Shown here in pieces: positions 60,036 to 64,000 of a DNA stretch of 64,000 nt. This stretch comes from Icerya purchasi (taxonomy: Eukaryota > Arthropoda > Insecta > Hemiptera > Monophlebidae): NCBI GenBank assembly GCA_039619475.1, contig CM077115.1, positions 150,046,274-150,110,273 on the forward strand, given 5' to 3'. Numbering within the stretch: the first letter of the stretch is position 1; the number at the start of each line of letters is the position of its first letter. The notes beneath the pieces are model-generated. The model ran no database searches. It saw nothing but the letters and a program-made list of their open reading frames with translations, and was not told where the DNA came from. A program made the position numbers and the translations under genes.

Positions 60036-60792
60036 ATGGAGTATTGCGCGCGAACGTTCCTGCGTTCGGCGATCGTTCGAGCGATGCTCTCGATCAATCG
60101 GTCACTCCATCTTCCGACGGTGATTTGGTTCGCGATTATGACGATCGCCCTAGCTCATCCGGATTGCAATTTTACCGGCGGCCTGGAATATCCGGAGTCG
60201 GTCGGTATCGACTGTGCATCGACGCTGTGTGTCCGGAAGTGCTGTCCGTTAAATCAAGTTTTTCAGAACAAGAGCTGCATCCCGAGCAGTCATGGCGATT
60301 TTTTAAAATTCTTTCCCGGCTTGTCGGCCAACAATTCCGTGACTTCTCTTTCTTATTCGCCGTCGTCGTCGTCGCATTTGTTGTTCGGATATTTTAAACC
60401 GATGTACTTCCTGCAGAGGAACAAATTCACCATCTCGCGAAACTGGTCGATATGGAACTTGAGTACGAAGAAATCGAGGAACTTCACCGAACTATGCTTC
60501 GATATGGATCCTGCCACGGACGAATTGATTGCGTGGATATGTTTATCTCAAGGCACAGAGGTCCAAGAGCAAAAGATTGGACTCCGACAAAGATTGTACG
60601 CGATCGGTATGTTGCTATCGGTGATCTGTTTATCGTTCACCTTTCTGGTATACTGTTCGCCCGAACTGAACAACATGCACGGACGCTGTCTCAGGCAGTA
60701 CATGTTTTCGCTGATATCGGTCTACCTGCTGATGATCGTCATCACGCTTCGATTCATCGCGCCGAAGAACAAATCGTTTTGTTTCCTATCTG
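60036..60792 (+). CDS. Methuselah-like class B GPCR, first coding exon
   Basis: From ATG 60036 the frame gives 252 codons and ends one base into a codon at CTATCTG|GTGAGAAT, a good donor; reading through gives only AT-rich nonsense. Residues 26-40 are a hydrophobic signal segment (LPTVIWFAIMTIALA; the ATG at 60084 is an alternative start with ideal signal length). The ectodomain carries CVRKCCP at 65-71, other Cys residues and about six N-glycosylation sequons (near 45, 78, 99, 136, 141, 149). TM1 is about 187-207, HGRCLRQY 215-222, TM2 about 222-240. CVRKCCP and a TM1-L-HGRCL-TM2 arrangement are typical of Methuselah-like receptors, which signal from the plasma membrane in ageing, stress and development. 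TM3-TM7 must lie beyond 64000. The subfamily is not resolved. Confidence 0.85.
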
Positions 60793-60799
60793 GTGAGAA

Positions 60800-61595
60800 T
60801 TACGCACCTTATTTTTCCCGCGCCGTGTTCGTTTATATAATTAAACGTGTTCGAAATGTACGGATATTAATAGAAAATCGCGCGATTTACTTATTTTTAC
60901 GTGTAGAAAGCGGCTCTATTCGCACCTGTTGGATCCTCGAAATGAAAATAAAACAATTATAAAATTGATAACTCCATCGTGGAACACTGCTTCCCCTTCT
61001 GTAATCTTTTAAAATTTTCCTAAAAGTGGCAGTTGCGATCACATTGTCATTGAAATTTTTTACAGAGCCTAAAAGAGGATACTGCGAGCAGATTGCTTTC
61101 TTTCGGCGTCACTTACTTTCCGGTATTTCTCTTTAGTATCCGATTCAATTTCAGATTAGTTGCGCTGAATACGAGGGTCGGAGGGGGGCAAGACAAAAAA
61201 ACTATGACATTTTTAAGTGTTGCCTATCGATCGATATACGAACATTACACGATTTCTTTCATATTAGCCTCGGCGTAAAAATTACATAGCTAATAATAAT
61301 ATGTGTTCTACATTAATGACTATGTCGTCTTTACGCGAAAGCTGATAAGAAAATCCGGTAACGAAATTCGAAGCGCTTTTTTTCTTTCATTTCATTTTCT
61401 GAAGAATGTCAATCAGTTGAAACTAATTCTCCAACAACAGCATCTTCGGCTGCATGGCCTTTCCCCATGGCGAGATCCGTAAGATTTAATTTAATATATA
61501 TGTATATATATTTTATTTATTTTTTTATTTTTTATTAGCCATAAGTATATTTCTATATATTATTATTATAATACGTTACATCTTAATTTATAAGT
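60800..61595 (+). other. First intron of the Methuselah-like gene
   Basis: No TM3-type exon (FFWLNVMCFD-like) seen. Acceptor-like sites at 61065 and 61399 open short frames whose peptides do not look like a receptor, so they are not called. Confidence 0.45.
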
Positions 61596-61599
61596 AATA

Positions 61600-61835
61600 C
61601 TATTAGCCCTTATATCGGGCAAAGGACTCCCTCAAACGTGCCCATTCACGCCGGCGGTCCCAGGCTACTCTTTGATAATGTTTATGTCCTAACATTTTAG
61701 AAATATTATCGTCCCACCTTAATTTTTGTCTTCCTCTTTTTCGTTTGTTGTAAAGACTCCAGTCCGTTACTATCTTTGTCCATTTATCGCTTCCAATCCT
61801 AGCTATATGTCCCGCCCAGTCCCATTTTTGTTTAT
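61600..61835 (-). pseudogene. LINE RT C-terminal fragment (KWDWAGHIAR type)
   Basis: On minus: KWDWAGHIARIGSDKWTKIV, TDWSLYNKRKRGRQKLRWDD, WDR and EWARLRESFARYKG, then a stop. This matches the C-terminus of RTE/CR1-type LINE ORF2 (KW-WAGH-AR, GR---RW-DD, W-R-REW--L-E-FA). It sits in the intron of the receptor gene, antisense to it. Mostly open, so perhaps fairly recent. Confidence 0.7.
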
Positions 61836-61839
61836 TTAT

Positions 61840-62750
61840 TATATATATATATGTATGTAAGTGTATCTTCGTAGCTCGTCAAGGAGCGTGCCCGCTGGAG
61901 TTCGTCTGTAACGCTTATAGATGCGTTGTTGCCATTGACTATTTCTTACTATTTTAAATTGGGAGTGGTAACTGTTTTTTTGTTGTTTTTTTTTTTTTTT
62001 TTGTGGAAAAATTGCTAAACCGAATGTTATTTATGAATATAATGATCAGATAATAACGATAGATATGTTACAAAAGAGTTGTTTTTTTCGCATTGTTCCC
62101 GGAGGACGAATGGAAGAATGACGCAGTTACTAATGTAGAGATACGAGATATTTTGGTTTCGTAACTCTCACGTCCGACTGGAAATGTTATAGCGCACGCA
62201 TTCCGGTCTGTTATTAATAGATGAGATTATCTGAAAACGTATAATGTAGAAAGGGATTAAAATTTTTGGACCAAAAAATATGTCGTTTTGTTACTGTTGC
62301 AACGATTTTTGAAAAGGGACCAAAGTTGCATTTTGTGAAATAAAGTAATTTGATTACTCCATTTAAATTGAGAACCGACTTGCTCTGTTCACCTTTGTAA
62401 TGGTAAAAAAAGAAAAAAAAAAAAGACTCGCACTTTCAGCATGCTGGATTAAACCGGATGTCAATGTTGAACTTTCTTCGGTGCAAATTTTTGGTTAAAA
62501 TCGCTGGCGGATCATCGGTACCGAAGCCCCGTCTCATATTCTTTTGCATAAGATGTTACACTTTCGATGGAGTGAGAGGAAGACGATAAATTCGCCTATT
62601 GATCTTTTTTTAAGTTTTAAAGTTTTCTTAAAAAATTCGATTTTGCAATTAAAGTTTGTTTTATTCGGTCGCTTAATGAGTGTTAATTTCATAGAGGAGA
62701 CGCGTATATATCTAATCTACGAATAATCATTACAAACCGAAATTAAAGAA
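61840..62750. other. Intron DNA, no gene seen
   Basis: AT-rich with a (TA)n near 61840-61852 and T runs near 61976-62002. Nothing supportable. Confidence 0.4.
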
Positions 62751-62754
62751 ACAA

Positions 62755-63280
62755 ACGTTTTTACTCGCTGTATATTTCTCTTTTTTCCAATCCTAACTCT
62801 TTTTACCTCGCTATACAACCCTCTCCACCTACTTCTTCCCGGTTTAATAATTTTCCCTGCATCAACCGTCCTGTTATTTCTTCCATAATTCGCCTCCGTT
62901 TTAATCACAGTCTGCTTCCTGCTTCCCTCTTTCGTTTTAATATTGTTCAGTCTTCCTTGTGTCGTCCCTTTCATCCTCCTATCTTAAATTTGACCTGTGA
63001 TGTAAATCACCTCCTATTCGAATGCTCACCTATCTCCTCAGAACGCGCAGTCCTTTATTCTAATTTGCTTGGCCTTGGCCTCCCAACCCCTTACAGTGCC
63101 CACTACATTCTTGCTCTTCCTTCTCTTTCTGTTGTTCCTATATTAGCTATCTTTATTTCTTCTGTTTCTAATCGCTTTCTGATTTAACTTTCAAGTCCCT
63201 ACGTTTCACTATTTGTTAGTCCTTTGTGCTGAGTAAATGTCCTGAGTTGACGCGCCCAAGATAAAATAAAAAAAAAATAT
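62755..63280 (+). pseudogene. I-like LINE 3' end, family L
   Basis: Nearly collinear with 6885-7320 on the other strand: the C-terminal frame reads FHPPILNLTCDVNHLLFEC, then SPISSERAVLYSNLLGL, ending SNRFLI and a stop at 63187. The 3' UTR ends GAGTAAATGTCC, then GAGTTGACGCGCCC and an A-rich tail. 5' truncated near 62755, after RNase H. It lies in the intron of the Methuselah-like gene, same strand. Confidence 0.75.
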
Positions 63281-63289
63281 ATATATATT

Positions 63290-64000
63290 TTTTTTTAAAT
63301 TTCGCCCCCCCCCCGAGTTAACTGTAAAATTCGTTGTGATTCGCAGAATCTTTTAAATATTAATGCGAAAATAAAGAAGTAATTTTGTTTGTTTTTTTTT
63401 TTGTTTTTTTTAACTTTACAAGTCGTACGTTACATTTAATTCACTGCTCACTTAACAAAGAGCGAAGACCATCGTTAATTTCAAATCGAACGCGTCACGC
63501 TGCGACGATGAAATTCTGATCAAATTTGAATTGTTTTTTCTCAGCCATTGCCAAGTTTTACAATTAGCGTTCGGTCTTATCAAAAACTAGAATTAATATA
63601 GGCCTAGCGTAAATGTATAGATGACTAAAGTGGTTTATTTGTGATAACTATTACGATTAACCTCTGCAGTTTTTTAATATTAGGCATATGTGTGTTGGTC
63701 CACTTCGGTCGTTGTAGATATTTTATTGAATATCTTGTTTTTTGTTTTTTTTTTTTTTCGAATAAAACCAGACGAAGAACATAATATATATACCTCGAGA
63801 ATACCGGTTTTATTAAAATTTCCGCAACCGTTACATGCCACAAGGTATCCCCCCGTTTTGTACGAGAACGCTCGTATTTCGTCACGGAATCTAAATGATG
63901 TTGCCGTACCGTCTGATTCTATTATTATAGATTTCCCGTAACGACGAAAAGAAATTCACCGGTGTGTGCAATATGTTCTATTTTTGTAACAAAAAAGGAT
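63290..64000. other. Right-end intron DNA
   Basis: T-rich with C and T runs (63303-63315, 63391-63411, 63741-63758). No receptor exon recognised before the window ends. Confidence 0.4.

Noticed and set aside
61065..61135. Possible second exon of the Methuselah-like gene
   Set aside because: The phase fits, but the peptide (PKRGYCEQIAFFRRHL) is not a TM3 segment and it hits a stop before any donor.
61399..61481. Phase-compatible frame ending at a GTAAGA donor after the GPCR exon
   Set aside because: The peptide (SVETNSPTTASSAAWPF) is not receptor-like; probably chance.

Overview
The window looks like a stretch of an AT-rich insect nuclear genome. The reasons are introns with GT/AG borders, a milton/TRAK gene, a Methuselah-like receptor (an arthropod-type GPCR family), and a dense load of transposon fossils: I/Jockey-like, RTE/CR1-like and R1-like LINEs, mariner, hAT, a possible pogo end, PIF/Harbinger and tRNA-derived SINEs. 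A hemipteran is possible, but nothing here proves the order. Almost every long open frame is a chance frame or a decayed transposon; only a few short exons look like host genes.

Host genes. (1) milton (TRAK, the mitochondrion-kinesin adaptor) lies on the minus strand. The core HAP1-N exon is at 18613-18717 and an upstream coding exon is at 25102-25226; their codon phases join to give a Glu just before the conserved VCSGGDLPEVEIISLL block. A third exon, 22418-22514, begins with ATG, ends in the same phase and can splice to 18717, so it looks like an alternative first exon. A GC-richer island near 31.3-31.9 kb may hold the upstream promoter and first exon. Most of the protein must lie beyond the left edge or was not recognised. 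(2) A Methuselah-like GPCR starts on the plus strand at about 60036 (TATA-like box at 59899). Its first coding exon holds the signal peptide, Cys-rich ectodomain, TM1 and TM2 and ends at a clear donor after 60792; the other exons lie beyond the window. The two genes are divergent, separated by about 28 kb of repeats.

Layout. 1-1.5 kb: one end of a PIF/Harbinger element (transposase exon on plus, decayed MADF ORF on minus) broken by a SINE flanked by 148-bp direct repeats. 3-16 kb: LINE remnants in AT-rich DNA. 17.2 kb: a SINE sharing its 3' tail with LINEs at 6.9 and 63.2 kb. 18.6-25.2 kb: milton exons. 26.5-29.6 kb: hAT-like remnant. 32-60 kb: a repeat graveyard including a fold-back mariner (42.84-43.78 kb), a deletion-derivative mariner (46.5 kb), a decayed R1-like LINE next to a hAT-type MITE with an 8-bp target duplication (48.7-49.0 kb), three dispersed copies of an unclassified repeat (44.7, 50.0 and 58.2 kb), and head-to-tail I-like LINEs of which one is split by an RTE 3' end (51.5-54.5 kb). 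60-64 kb: the GPCR exon, then two more LINE ends.

No CRISPR array, rRNA, intact tRNA or intact autonomous transposon was found. The most useful points are the milton alternative first exon, the SINE-LINE tail sharing, the fold-back mariner, and the long duplication around a SINE.
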